59,360 nucleotides of DNA from JAKJBL01 sp964461335 (GTDB lineage Bacteria; Bacillota; Clostridia; Christensenellales; CAG-138): the NCBI GenBank assembly GCA_964461335.1, contig CAYWTY010000003.1:1-59360 (forward strand), given 5' to 3'. The notes under the pieces were generated by a model. The model made no database searches. It was not told the DNA's origin and worked only from the letters and a program-made list of their open reading frames with translations. Below are positions 25,877-34,447 of this stretch, one piece after another. How positions within the stretch are numbered: position 1 is the stretch's first letter; each line of letters opens with the position of its first letter. Made by a program: the position numbers and the translations under genes.

Positions 25877-27067
25877 ATGTCCTGCCGCTTTTCAAAAGAA
25901 GCGCTGCCGCTTGAGGCAACGCCTGTTGAGAATATGTTCATACTCGAATATATGCCAAGCGCAAACGCTTTGCAGCTTCAGGTGTACCTATATGGGCTTA
26001 TGCTCTGCAGATACCCCGCGTTTTTGGGGATGCCTGTTTCGGATGCGCTTGGCATTACCGAAGACGAGGTTCTTGAAGCATTTGTTTACTGGCAGCGTGA
26101 GGGGTTAGTGCGTATTCTAAACGCCAACCCATTGGATGTTGAATATACTGCGCCAAGTGAGCGCAGAGCTGAGCCAACCCTTGTGCCAGGCAAGCATCAT
26201 GAGCTCATTCAGGCTGTACAGCAGCTATTTGCGCCGCGAAGCCTTAGGCCTGCTGACCTAAGGCGCGTATATGATTGGGTGGATGTATTCAGTATGGAAG
26301 ATGCTGCAGTGCTTGAACTTATTTCGCATTGTATAAAAGCAAAAGATGGCTCTGTGAGCATGAACTATATTGATAAAGTCGCTTTAGCGTGGGCAGATGC
26401 AGGTGTTACTACAGCCAAACAGGCAAGGGCAAGGGCACAAGCGCATGAGGAGCTTACAAGCGGTGCTGCTTTAGTGCTTAAGCGTTGGAACAAGAGCCGC
26501 CGCCCAACACAGGACGAGCTTGCCCTATATGAAAAATGGACACAGGACTGGGGGTTTACGCCAGAAGCAGTTTTATCCGCCTGCCCTGCAATAACACGTG
26601 CAGAGCGGCCGAGTTTTAAATATCTTGATGGGGTGCTTGAGCGGCTAAAGAACAAAGGCATTATTCTAGAAGATGCAATTTCTAAAACATTTGAAACAGA
26701 AGAAAAACATGCTTCTATAAGCCATGAGCTCTTTGCTGCAATGGGCATGGGCAGGGCTTCGCGGCCTGCTGAGCGCGAGCAGCTTGCTGCTTATATAGAC
26801 GAGGGGTTTGAGCTTCAAACACTTAAATCAATTGCAGATTATGCAGCTTCGGGTGAGCGTCCTTTTGCTTTTTTTAAGCGCCTTGTATCGGAACTAAAAG
26901 AGCAGGGAATATATAGCTTTGATGGTGTAGCCGGCCATTTAAGCGCTAAAGAATTAAAGCCTAGCCGTACAAAGCGGCAGCTTAACTCTGCCGACTACCC
27001 CCAAAAGCAATATTCCGATAAGGAACTTCAGCATATTTACGTAAAGCTGGACGAGGAGGCGGAATAA
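25877..27067 (+). CDS. DnaD-domain replication initiation protein
   Basis: 396 residues. The N-terminal winged-helix part (about 25-100: LQVYLYGLMLC ... VLEAFVYWQREGLVRI) resembles DnaD/DnaB-type DDBH1 domains. Two later helical regions carry the DDBH2 pattern, the second near residues 295-350 (AAYIDEGFELQTLKSIADYA). DnaD-type proteins remodel DNA and help recruit the helicase loader at the origin and at stalled forks. The ATG is preceded by AAAGGAGATGAGCT. The next gene, the DnaI-like loader, starts right at its stop, supporting a joint role. Confidence 0.9.
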   Translation: MSCRFSKEALPLEATPVENMFILEYMPSANALQLQVYLYGLMLCRYPAFLGMPVSDALGITEDEVLEAFVYWQREGLVRILNANPLDVEYTAPSERRAEPTLVPGKHHELIQAVQQLFAPRSLRPADLRRVYDWVDVFSMEDAAVLELISHCIKAKDGSVSMNYIDKVALAWADAGVTTAKQARARAQAHEELTSGAALVLKRWNKSRRPTQDELALYEKWTQDWGFTPEAVLSACPAITRAERPSFKYLDGVLERLKNKGIILEDAISKTFETEEKHASISHELFAAMGMGRASRPAEREQLAAYIDEGFELQTLKSIADYAASGERPFAFFKRLVSELKEQGIYSFDGVAGHLSAKELKPSRTKRQLNSADYPQKQYSDKELQHIYVKLDEEAE

Positions 27068-28024
27068 ATGTCCTTATCCGAAATACGTGAGCACTATGAG
27101 CGAATAAGGTTTGAAGAGTCGAAAGCTTTGCAGGCGCGCTTAGAGTATGCAGCTAAGCTGCACCCTGAGTTTAAAGCGCTTAGAGAAGAAAAGCATCAGG
27201 CTGCGCTCAATGTTGCAAAAGCTATAAGGCAGGGAAGCTCTGCTAAAAGCGCAGCAGAAGGCGCAAAGCTTGAGCTAACTTTGCTCCTTGAAAAAGAGCG
27301 TGCGCTTCTTGCAAAGATGGGTATGCCTTTAGATTATTTAACCTTAAAAGCGCATTGCACAATTTGCGGCGATACGGGTTTTACAGGGGATACGCTGCGC
27401 GTTGCGTGTATTTGCCAAAAAAAGCTTAAGCTTGCGCGCGCAGCCTCAACATCAAAAATCAATGCAAATGAAACTTTCAGCTGCTTTAACTCTGATATCT
27501 TTAGAAACAAAGCGCAGCTTAGGCAAATGCAGTCTGCAAAGCGCATTGCTGAAGAATATGCAGATACGCTCCCGAACACAAGCGCAAAGAACCTAATCCT
27601 AATCGGCATGGCAGGCCTTGGCAAATCCTTCCTGATAAACTGCATTGCAGAGCGTGTGCTCTCACGCGGGATAGACATTAAAAAAATTACTGCCTACAAC
27701 TTAAGCGAACAGCTTCTTGAAGGCATACGTCGTGGAGCGGATACTGCACGCGAGTTTTTAAATGTGCCGCTTTTACTAATCGATGACCTTGGTACAGAGC
27801 CTCTTATAAACAATATTACGCTTGAATATCTTTTCAGCATACTTAACGAGCGCAGAAACAGCCTGCTGCATACTGTTGTTGCGACAAATCTTTCTGTAGA
27901 AAAACTGCAGGAGCGCTATGGTGAGCGCATCTTTTCACGCCTTGTAAGCGCAGATTATTCTCTTATTCTGCACTTTAAAGGCGAGAACCTGCGCCTTTTG
28001 CCAAGGCGCGAGGAAGCTACATGA
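27068..28024 (+). CDS. DnaI/DnaC-type helicase-loader ATPase
   Basis: 318 residues. The N-terminal helical region is followed by a zinc-type cysteine cluster (CTICGDTGF and ACICQKK, about residues 97-118), as in Bacillus DnaI. The AAA+ domain has Walker A GMAGLGKS near residue 179, Walker B LLIDDLG near 236 and an arginine-finger region near the end (ERIFSRL). It loads the replicative DnaB-type helicase. The start codon immediately follows the dnaD stop (TAAATG), and its own stop overlaps ispE by four bases, so all three genes are translated from one message. Confidence 0.93.
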   Translation: MSLSEIREHYERIRFEESKALQARLEYAAKLHPEFKALREEKHQAALNVAKAIRQGSSAKSAAEGAKLELTLLLEKERALLAKMGMPLDYLTLKAHCTICGDTGFTGDTLRVACICQKKLKLARAASTSKINANETFSCFNSDIFRNKAQLRQMQSAKRIAEEYADTLPNTSAKNLILIGMAGLGKSFLINCIAERVLSRGIDIKKITAYNLSEQLLEGIRRGADTAREFLNVPLLLIDDLGTEPLINNITLEYLFSILNERRNSLLHTVVATNLSVEKLQERYGERIFSRLVSADYSLILHFKGENLRLLPRREEAT

Positions 28025-28860
28025 ACGAACCATGCCCAATACTTATGAGCGCACCTGCAAAGCTGAACCTTTGCTTAAACGTAAAACACAGGCGGCCTGA
28101 CGGCTATCACGAGCTTGATATGCTAAACCTTTCTGTTTCTCTTTGCGATACGCTTGAGTTTACACCATCAAAGAACATAGAAGTCGCTTACAAAAACCTT
28201 GAACCGCCAAAGCACGATTTAATTAGGGCTGCAGCGCAAGCGTATGCAAAAAACAGCAAAGAACAGCTTGGGTGCAAAATCTTAGTATATAAGCGCATAC
28301 CCGAGCAGGCTGGCTTGGGCGGGGGCAGCGCAGATGCAGCAGCTGTGCTTCGCGCAATGCAGTCTGCCTATAAAGCACTTAGCAGCAGGGCGCTTTTTAG
28401 TGTTGCACAAAGCCTTGGAGCAGATGTTCCGTTTTGCCTTTACAGCTTGCCGTGCAGAGTTGGGGGAATAGGCGAAAAACTAAGGCCGCTTTCCTTAAAT
28501 AATAAAAAGCTGTGGTTTCTTATTGTTAAGCCAAAAGAGGGGATAAAAACAGCTGAGCTGTTTTCCTGCCTTGAGCTGCCTGTAGAATATAAAAATATCA
28601 AACTTGCTGAGGCAGCGCTTATAAATGGGGATTTAAACGAGCTTGGCAAAGAGCTTGGCAACTCGCTTGAGCCTGCAGCTTGTGCGCTATTGCCAAAAAT
28701 CGGTCAATATCATGAACTCCTGCTCGACTTAGGGGCTCTTGGCGCATCCATGACTGGCTCAGGGTCAGCTGTTTTCGGCTTGTTTAAAGATGAAGTTGCA
28801 GCAAAGCAGGCGCAAGCTGAGTTTAAGGGCGAATTTTCTGTTATATGCCACAGCCTTTAA
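28021..28860 (+). CDS. ispE: 4-diphosphocytidyl-2-C-methyl-D-erythritol kinase
   Basis: GHMP kinase that phosphorylates CDP-ME in the MEP route to isoprenoids. The ATP-binding loop EQAGLGGGSADAAAV is near residues 94-108; the N-terminal SAPAKLNLCLNV and the C-terminal MTGSGSAVFGLF block are also present. The length of 279 residues is normal. The ATG overlaps the helicase-loader stop (ATGA). It closes the operon; a terminator follows 39 bp later. Confidence 0.97.
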   Translation: MNEPCPILMSAPAKLNLCLNVKHRRPDGYHELDMLNLSVSLCDTLEFTPSKNIEVAYKNLEPPKHDLIRAAAQAYAKNSKEQLGCKILVYKRIPEQAGLGGGSADAAAVLRAMQSAYKALSSRALFSVAQSLGADVPFCLYSLPCRVGGIGEKLRPLSLNNKKLWFLIVKPKEGIKTAELFSCLELPVEYKNIKLAEAALINGDLNELGKELGNSLEPAACALLPKIGQYHELLLDLGALGASMTGSGSAVFGLFKDEVAAKQAQAEFKGEFSVICHSL

Positions 28861-28898
28861 GGAAGTAAATAGTAACAACTACATATTCTGCTTTAGTG

Positions 28899-28936
28899 AA
28901 TATACACTGCGTTGAGCACAAGGTGTATATTTTTTC
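28899..28936 (+). terminator. Terminator of the dnaD-dnaI-ispE operon
   Basis: AATATACAC at 28899-28907 pairs with GTGTATATT at 28923-28931, followed by TTTTTC. Confidence 0.75.
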
Positions 28937-29046
28937 GTATTATGCATTCCAAAACGCCGAGAAACGGCTGAAAACCTGCGAAAACGCGAATCGTGTCACA
29001 GTATGTATAAAATGGAAGAATACTCACGTATTTTTATATACGTAAA

Positions 29047-29118
29047 TGTGTATAACAAAAAGAATCCAACAGCTTTCGGGTTTATACCTGTGCATAACTC
29101 TGTGCATTATGTGGATAG
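29047..29118 (+). promoter_or_regulatory. Cluster of DnaA-box-like 9-mers in the ispE-cwlD gap
   Basis: Four sites in one orientation resemble TGTGGATAA, the complement of the DnaA box TTATCCACA: TGTGTATAA (29047), TGTGCATAA (29089), TGTGCATTA (29101) and TGTGGATAG (29110). Three have one mismatch and one has two. The surrounding 28937-29255 gap is AT-rich and holds no convincing gene. It may be a DnaA-binding control region; it is not proven to be an origin. Confidence 0.4.
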
Positions 29119-29255
29119 ATATGCGAATATGCAAGTATGGAGCGTATATACAGCCCAATGCATATGCATAAATTTAAATGCAGCCGAGTTCGTTAATATA
29201 CGCCTGTCTTTGCGAATACTATAAGAAAAAGGCTGTTTTAAGGGGGGCAAAGCAA

Positions 29256-29966
29256 ATGAAAATGCAGCAGGGCTTAGCTAAGCTGCTTTATGACTGGATG
29301 GGCGTACTGCTTGCAGTTGCGCTGTTGTTTCTTGCTTTTACAGGGCAATGGGCGCCAAAAACATGGTTCGAGGCAGACGCACAAATGGTGAACCTGCAAA
29401 CCGATGGTACAGACGCGCTCCTTATTGTAGTTGATGCAGGGCATGGCGGTTCTGATAATGGCGGAGAAAGTAAAAACGGGGTAAAGGAGGCTGGGCTTAA
29501 CCTTTCAGTTGCAAAGCTTGTAGAAAGCGGGCTTCGCGAGGCTGGCTTTGCAGTAAAAATGACGCGCAGCGATAAAAACTCTTTAGGGGAGAATAAACGC
29601 AAGGATATGCAGGCGCGCCGTGAAATAATGCGCGAAGAAGGCATTGCTGCAATTGTAAGCATACATATGAACATGTTTTCTGATACAAGCATTAGCGGGC
29701 CTATGGCGTTTTATATGAAGGGTTCAGAAGAAGGGGAGGCGCTTGCAGAGGCTGTTATTGAGGCAGTCTGTATAAAAGTCGACCATGTAAAGCGGCCTGC
29801 AAACCCTGGGGATTATTTTGTCCTTCGTGAGAGTCTTGCACCTGCAGTAATAGTTGAATGCGGTTTTCTATCTAACCCTTCAGACGAAGCAAAGCTTGTA
29901 GAGAGCGAGTACCAGCAAAAGCTTGCAGAAGGAATAGTTTCAGGTATTGCAAAGTATTTTGCTTAA
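29256..29966 (+). CDS. cwlD: N-acetylmuramoyl-L-alanine amidase, CwlD-like
   Basis: 236 residues from the ATG behind AAGGGGGGCAAAGCAA; the frame extends 26 codons upstream without a binding site. There is an N-terminal membrane anchor (WMGVLLAVALLFLAF). The Amidase_3 domain shows the zinc ligands in VVDAGHGG (near residue 60), the following Glu, and SIHMN, and the catalytic Glu in VIVECGFLSN. CwlD removes peptide side chains during spore cortex synthesis, the first step towards muramic-delta-lactam. The single-domain layout with a short anchor fits CwlD better than autolysins. With sigH it points to sporulation. Confidence 0.88.
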   Translation: MKMQQGLAKLLYDWMGVLLAVALLFLAFTGQWAPKTWFEADAQMVNLQTDGTDALLIVVDAGHGGSDNGGESKNGVKEAGLNLSVAKLVESGLREAGFAVKMTRSDKNSLGENKRKDMQARREIMREEGIAAIVSIHMNMFSDTSISGPMAFYMKGSEEGEALAEAVIEAVCIKVDHVKRPANPGDYFVLRESLAPAVIVECGFLSNPSDEAKLVESEYQQKLAEGIVSGIAKYFA

Positions 29967-29978
29967 ATGTATTGCTCA

Positions 29979-30007
29979 TTGCCCGCGTGTCTCTATTGCC
30001 GTATAAT
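29979..30007 (+). promoter_or_regulatory. Promoter of the panE-mrnC-sigH gene run
   Basis: TTGCCC at 29979-29984 and a perfect TATAAT at 30002-30007 with a 17-base spacer, 35 bp before the start codon. Confidence 0.65.
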
Positions 30008-30042
30008 ACATATGATAAAGTGAAGTCTTTGGAGGTTCAATA

Positions 30043-30963
30043 ATGAAACTTATGCTTGTTGGAGCAGGCGGAATAGGGGGCTTTCTTGCAGGAATGCTCG
30101 GAAATGGCGGCAATGATTTTACGCTTGTTGCACGCGGAGCAACCCTTGAGGCAATAAAAGAAAACGGGCTAACGCTTTTTACCCCAGAAGAGCACATTGC
30201 GCTTAAGCATGTAAATTGTACGGACAAGCCCCAAGATTATGGCATTCAGGATGCTATTATTATTTGCACAAAAGGGTATGGGCTTGATGGAGCGCTTGAT
30301 ATTGTCCGCCCGTGCGTAAATAGCGAAACGCTCATAATCCCAATGTTAAACGGGGTAAATACGCATAAGCGTATAGCGTCGCGCCTAAAGAACGGCATTG
30401 CGCTCGATGGGTGCATTTATGTGTTCAGCCGTGTTCTAGAGCCGGGCGTTATTGAGCAAACTGGGTCAATAAACCGTGTTTGCATGGGTATCCCTGGCGT
30501 GCTAAAAGAGGATTCTCCGAAAACACTTGTGAAACTTTGTGAAATGCTCAACAATAGCTGTGTAAAAGCCGAAATTCCGGATGATATTGAGCGTGAAATG
30601 TGGATTAAATGGTCGTTTATATGCTCAAATGCACAGGCTACATCTTACTTTGACGTTTCTGTAGGTGAGCTAAGAGATGACCCGGAAAAATGGGAGTTCC
30701 TGCTTGGGCTCCTTGACGAAATTCAGCTTGTTGCCTCAAAGGAAGGCATAATTCTGCCTTCAGATTTAAAAGAGAAAAACATAGAAGCCTTTAAGCAGAT
30801 GGCGTATGAATCAAGGTCCTCACTTTCGCGTGACCTTAAAGAGCCGGGCAAGCCTACGGAGCTTTCGCTTTTTGCAGGCGAGCTTGTACGCCTAGCACAA
30901 GCGCATTCGCTTGATGTTCCATATAACAGGCGTGTGCTTGAGCGCTTTTATGATCGTCTATGA
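30043..30963 (+). CDS. 2-dehydropantoate 2-reductase family protein
   Basis: 306 residues. The Rossmann motif VGAGGIGGFLAG is at residues 5-16. The conserved Lys is in ICTKGYG near residue 73, and the LNGVNT segment follows near 105. A C-terminal ApbA helical domain follows with SSLSRDLKEPGKPTE near 252-266. Such enzymes reduce ketopantoate with NADPH for coenzyme A synthesis, but the family includes paralogues of other function and no panB or panC is nearby, so I give no symbol. GGAGG lies upstream of the ATG. Its stop overlaps the next gene by four bases. Confidence 0.9.
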   Translation: MKLMLVGAGGIGGFLAGMLGNGGNDFTLVARGATLEAIKENGLTLFTPEEHIALKHVNCTDKPQDYGIQDAIIICTKGYGLDGALDIVRPCVNSETLIIPMLNGVNTHKRIASRLKNGIALDGCIYVFSRVLEPGVIEQTGSINRVCMGIPGVLKEDSPKTLVKLCEMLNNSCVKAEIPDDIEREMWIKWSFICSNAQATSYFDVSVGELRDDPEKWEFLLGLLDEIQLVASKEGIILPSDLKEKNIEAFKQMAYESRSSLSRDLKEPGKPTELSLFAGELVRLAQAHSLDVPYNRRVLERFYDRL

Positions 30964-31382
30964 GCGTAAGCGGAGATATTCGCTCTCTTTTAAACATTGA
31001 GGCAGGTGTTGATGTAAAATCGCTTGCAAGCTTAACGCTTGCATTTATAGGCGATACTGTTTATGAGCTGTATGTGCGCACTCTTCTTATAGAAAAAAGT
31101 GATGCGCCTGTACACAGCCTTCACCTTCAAGCCTCACGCTTAGTGTGCGCTTGTGCGCAGGCTGAAGCAGCTAAAAGAGTTATGCCTCATTTAAGCGATG
31201 AGGAAGCTGCAGTTTTTCGGCGGGGCAGGAACGCGCATATAGGCACAGTGCCAAAAAGCGCCTCAATAGCTGAGTACCGTGCTGCAACAGGGTTTGAAGC
31301 TGTGCTCGGCTACCTCTACCTTTTAGGAGATGATGCGCGCATACGCAGCCTTATGGCAACAGCCTTGCTTGCGGGCTTGTAA
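30960..31382 (+). CDS. mrnC: Mini-ribonuclease III
   Basis: 140 residues consisting of an RNase III catalytic domain without a double-stranded RNA-binding domain. The signature AFIGDTVYELYVR is near residues 28-40 and RRGRNAHIG near 89-97. In Bacillus MrnC trims the ends of 23S rRNA precursor. Closeness to rlmB, which methylates 23S rRNA, and to sigH follows the usual Firmicutes order. The start overlaps the preceding stop (ATGA). Confidence 0.95.
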   Translation: MSVSGDIRSLLNIEAGVDVKSLASLTLAFIGDTVYELYVRTLLIEKSDAPVHSLHLQASRLVCACAQAEAAKRVMPHLSDEEAAVFRRGRNAHIGTVPKSASIAEYRAATGFEAVLGYLYLLGDDARIRSLMATALLAGL

Positions 31383-31418
31383 AAAAGCAGGCGTATAACA
31401 TATTTATAGGAGAAGTAT

Positions 31419-31766
31419 ATGATACGGTATAAATCAGACATGGCAACGGAAGTTGCTGAAAACTTGCGCTGCGGAAAAGGCAAAGTCGGCATGACACCCC
31501 TCTTTACAGCAAAAATTCCGCATTTAAGGCTGCTTAGTGAAATTACGCTTGAGCCGGGCAGCTCAATTGGCGCTCACCCGCACCATGATGAAGCAGAAGT
31601 CTATTATGTGCTTGAGGGTGAGGCAACAGTGCTTGATAACTTAGATGAACATGTGCTAAAGCCGGGTGATGCGCACCTTTGCCCTTCAGGAAGCTCTCAC
31701 GCGCTCTTAAACAAGAGTTGTTCAATAACCCGAATTCTTGCAATAATACCCACAATGGCAGAGTAG
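31419..31766 (+). CDS. Cupin-domain protein
   Basis: 115 residues forming a single beta-barrel. Both cupin motifs match exactly: G(X)5HXH(X)4E(X)6G as in GSSIGAHPHHDEAE followed by VYYVLEG, and G(X)5PXG(X)2H(X)3N as in GDAHLCPSGSSHALLN. The His and Glu residues should bind a metal. Such small cupins are isomerases, dioxygenases or sugar-binding proteins; the substrate cannot be inferred. AGGAGAAG precedes the ATG. It sits between mrnC and rlmB, an unusual place. Confidence 0.9.
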   Translation: MIRYKSDMATEVAENLRCGKGKVGMTPLFTAKIPHLRLLSEITLEPGSSIGAHPHHDEAEVYYVLEGEATVLDNLDEHVLKPGDAHLCPSGSSHALLNKSCSITRILAIIPTMAE

Positions 31767-31774
31767 GTAAGCAT

Positions 31775-33055
31775 ATGCAGAAAAGCCGCGATTATGGCAA
31801 CCCCCCAAGCAGCGGGAAGCGCGAATATAAACCAGCTCGGCCTTCTCCCTCGAAATACGGCGCTAAGTCCTCTGAAAAAAGGCAGGGCCGCCCTAATGAA
31901 AACGAGGCAAAGCCATACCAAAAGCAGTATGGCAAAAAAGCTGATTACGCAGAAAAACCATATGCACAAAAGCCTAAGGGAGCCCCCCAACAAGCTAAGC
32001 CATACGAGAAGAAGCAGGATTTCAAAAAGCGCTTTGAAAAGCCAACAAAGCCAGAGGCTAAGCTGCCAATGCCTAATGAAAACGAGGCAAAGCCATACCA
32101 AAAGCAGTATGGCAAAAAGGCTGATTATACAGAAAAGCCATATGCGCATAAGCCTAAGGGTGCTTTCCAACAAGCTAAGCCATATGAGAAGAAGCAGGGC
32201 TTTAAAAAGCCCTTTGAAAAGCCAGCAAAGCCAGAGGCGAAGCTGCCCATGCCTAAAGCGCCTGAGTTCGAAAATAATGCTGATGCAGCAAGCGAAGATA
32301 CTCTGCCGTATTTTCTTATGGGCAGAAATGCAGTACGCGAAGCTATAAAGCACGGCCGCAGCATTGATAGAATTCTTGTTGTGCCTGAGCAGGACGGCTC
32401 CTTAAAAGAAATCATAGGTTTGGCTGCTACACGGCGCATAGTTGTAACTGAAACTATGCGAAAACGCCTTGACGAGATGTGCATGCCCTTTGGGCATGGC
32501 GGAAGGCCGGGCAACCACCAGGGCATTATTGCAATGGTGCCTGATATTGAATATTCTGAGCTCGAAGATATTCTTTCGTATGCAAAGGAGCGTGGCGAGC
32601 CTCCGTTTTTACTGCTCCTTGATGAAATAAACGACCCGCACAACCTTGGCTCAATGCTAAGAAGCGCAGCATGTGCAGGTGTACACGGAGTTGTGCTGCC
32701 AAAGCGCCGCTCTGCAAGCGTAACTGCTGCAGTTGCAAAGGCAAGTGCAGGCGCTGTCGAATATATTAAAGTCGCAAAGGTGCCAAACCTTACTGCAACT
32801 ATTGAAGAGCTGAAAAAGGCAGGTATCTGGGTTGCAGGTGCATCTATGCAGGGTGAGCCAATGCAAAAGGCAAACCTTAAGGGGCCGCTCGCCTTAGTAA
32901 TAGGCAATGAGGCAAAGGGGATTTCACGCCTTGTTGCACTTTCGTGCGATTTCCTTGTTTCAATACCTATGTCAGGGCAAATGGACTCTCTTAATGCTGC
33001 TGTTGCAGCAGCACTTATAATGTTCGAAAAGAACAGGCAGGAGGCGGGTATATAG
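31775..33055 (+). CDS. rlmB: 23S rRNA (guanosine-2'-O)-methyltransferase RlmB-like, with repeat-rich N-terminal extension
   Basis: 426 residues. The C-terminal 250 form a TrmH-family SPOUT methyltransferase. A substrate-binding domain starts YFLMGRNAVREA. The knot motifs are LLDEINDPHNLGSMLRSA, LVIGNEAKGIS and SIPMSGQMDSLNAAVA. The family 2'-O-methylates G2251-equivalent in 23S rRNA using S-adenosylmethionine. The first 165 residues are lysine-, proline- and glutamine-rich and include two copies of a 60-residue repeat. This tail is absent in most relatives and may bind RNA. The start at 31775 is the first ATG after the cupin stop; its binding site (GGTAAG) is weak. Confidence 0.93.
   Translation: MQKSRDYGNPPSSGKREYKPARPSPSKYGAKSSEKRQGRPNENEAKPYQKQYGKKADYAEKPYAQKPKGAPQQAKPYEKKQDFKKRFEKPTKPEAKLPMPNENEAKPYQKQYGKKADYTEKPYAHKPKGAFQQAKPYEKKQGFKKPFEKPAKPEAKLPMPKAPEFENNADAASEDTLPYFLMGRNAVREAIKHGRSIDRILVVPEQDGSLKEIIGLAATRRIVVTETMRKRLDEMCMPFGHGGRPGNHQGIIAMVPDIEYSELEDILSYAKERGEPPFLLLLDEINDPHNLGSMLRSAACAGVHGVVLPKRRSASVTAAVAKASAGAVEYIKVAKVPNLTATIEELKKAGIWVAGASMQGEPMQKANLKGPLALVIGNEAKGISRLVALSCDFLVSIPMSGQMDSLNAAVAAALIMFEKNRQEAGI
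31892..32251 (+). repeat. Two tandem 180-bp units inside rlmB
   Basis: CCTAATGAAAACGAGGCAAA occurs at 31892 and again exactly 180 bp later at 32072. The two units (31892-32071 and 32072-32251) are nearly identical and encode 60-residue repeats beginning NENEAKPYQKQYGKKADY. Confidence 0.9.
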
Positions 33056-33058
33056 ACT

Positions 33059-33712
33059 ATGTGCGGGGTGCAGGCAGGGCAAAGCCCTGAAACAGTTGAG
33101 CAGATGCACTATGTTTCTATGAGCGATGAGGCGCTCATAGAGGCGCTTCGTGCTGGCGACTGCTGCGCTGAGGATTATCTTTACGAAAAATACAAGCATT
33201 TTATCCGAAGCAAGAGCCGTACATACTTCCTTGTAGGTGCAGATAGGGAAGATTTAATTCAAGAGGGCATGATTGGCCTTTATAAGGCTATTCGCGATTA
33301 CAACCCGGATAAATTCAGCTCATTTCGCACCTTTGCCGAACTTTGCGTTACCCGACAAATTATTACTGCAATAAAAAGAGCCACACGGCTTAAGCATTCC
33401 CCTCTTAATACTTATATTTCACTTAACAAGCCGCTTAGTGCAGATGGGCACGAGCGCACATTAATCGACATTTTAAGCGCTGCAAGCATAAGCGACCCTG
33501 AAGAAACCGTAATAAGCCAGGAAGCTTACGAAACGACTGCAAAAAGGCTTAAGGAATCCCTCTCAAAGCTTGAATGCAGGTCACTCATGCTTTTTCTTGA
33601 AGGGCGCTCATATGCTGAGATAGCCGAAGAGCTTCAGCGCACGCAAAAAGCAATAGACAATGCGCTGCAGCGTGTGCGTGTTAAGCTTGAAAAGCAGATA
33701 TGGCAAAAATAG
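33059..33712 (+). CDS. sigH: RNA polymerase sporulation sigma factor SigH
   Basis: 217 residues matching Bacillus SigH along its length. Region 2 has YFLVGADREDLIQEGMIGLY near residues 58-77, RQIITAIKRATRLKH follows near 98-112, and region 4 has LEGRSYAEIAEELQRTQKAI near 180-199. SigH directs early stationary-phase and sporulation genes. It starts 3 bp after rlmB, with GGAGG inside the rlmB end. In many Firmicutes a yacP-like NYN nuclease gene stands between rlmB and sigH; here it is missing. Confidence 0.95.
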   Translation: MCGVQAGQSPETVEQMHYVSMSDEALIEALRAGDCCAEDYLYEKYKHFIRSKSRTYFLVGADREDLIQEGMIGLYKAIRDYNPDKFSSFRTFAELCVTRQIITAIKRATRLKHSPLNTYISLNKPLSADGHERTLIDILSAASISDPEETVISQEAYETTAKRLKESLSKLECRSLMLFLEGRSYAEIAEELQRTQKAIDNALQRVRVKLEKQIWQK

Positions 33713-33738
33713 CTTAAGCAGCGAAAGGAAACTCACGC

Positions 33739-34413
33739 ATGCATGACGGGCACAGGAAGCGCCTGCGGGAGCGGTATACTTGCTTGGGCATAGGCGATTT
33801 ATCTGAAATAGAGGCGCTTGAGCTTCTTTTGACCTATGCAATCCCAAGAAAAGACACAAGCGAAACAGCACGCGCCCTTTTAGCGCAGTTTGGCTCACTT
33901 TCTGCAATATGTTATGCTAAGCACGAAGAGCTATGTAAAATTTCGGGCATAGGTACATCTGCTTCAGGTTTCCTTAGGCTTATAGGCGATATTCTGCATA
34001 CATATATTAAGGCGCAACCTCCGGCTTTAAAGGGGAGACTCCAAACTCCTGCAGCTGCTGCTGCATATGCGCTTGAGCTGCTAAAAGCTGAGCGATACGA
34101 AAGCGTCTATGTTGTAAGCCTTGATAAAAACCTTAGGCTTAAACATGTGGAACGCCTGCTTACAGGCACCCTAACTGAAGCTCCGCTCTATCCAAGGCGA
34201 GTTGTTGAAGCTGCACTTTCGCATTGTGCGCATTCAGTGCTTTTACTTCACAACCACCCAAGCGGAGACCCTGCGCCCTCAGAAAGCGACACACAAGCAA
34301 CAGAAGCTGTTAGAGCAGCGCTTAATGCGATAGATATAGAGCTCTTCGACCATATAATCGTAGGGCATGGGGTTGTTTACAGCTTTTCGTGCAGGGAATG
34401 CATTTATCCTTAA
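33739..34413 (+). CDS. radC: RadC family JAB-domain protein
   Basis: 224 residues. The N-terminal helix-hairpin-helix-like part (ALLAQFGSLSAI ... ELCKISGIGTSAS) is followed by an MPN/JAB domain with the metal motif LLLHNHPSGDPAPSESD near residues 170-187. RadC was once linked to DNA repair but its biochemical role is still unclear. It starts 26 bp after sigH with GAAAGGAA upstream. Confidence 0.93.
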   Translation: MHDGHRKRLRERYTCLGIGDLSEIEALELLLTYAIPRKDTSETARALLAQFGSLSAICYAKHEELCKISGIGTSASGFLRLIGDILHTYIKAQPPALKGRLQTPAAAAAYALELLKAERYESVYVVSLDKNLRLKHVERLLTGTLTEAPLYPRRVVEAALSHCAHSVLLLHNHPSGDPAPSESDTQATEAVRAALNAIDIELFDHIIVGHGVVYSFSCRECIYP

Positions 34414-34447
34414 TCAGCTGTGTAGAAGTTAAATGACGGAGGAGCAA

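Noticed and set aside
29040..29125. Chromosomal origin (oriC) at the DnaA-box-like cluster
   Set aside because: No dnaA or dnaN gene, no perfect box, and no measured strand skew. The cluster is reported only as a possible DnaA-binding region.
29003..29224. 73-residue open frame before cwlD
   Set aside because: No ribosome binding site, AT-driven composition, and it overlaps the DnaA-box-like cluster. I regard it as chance.
31794..32348. 184-residue open frame overlapping the rlmB repeats in another frame
   Set aside because: A shadow caused by the low-complexity repeat; rlmB itself has the conserved domains.
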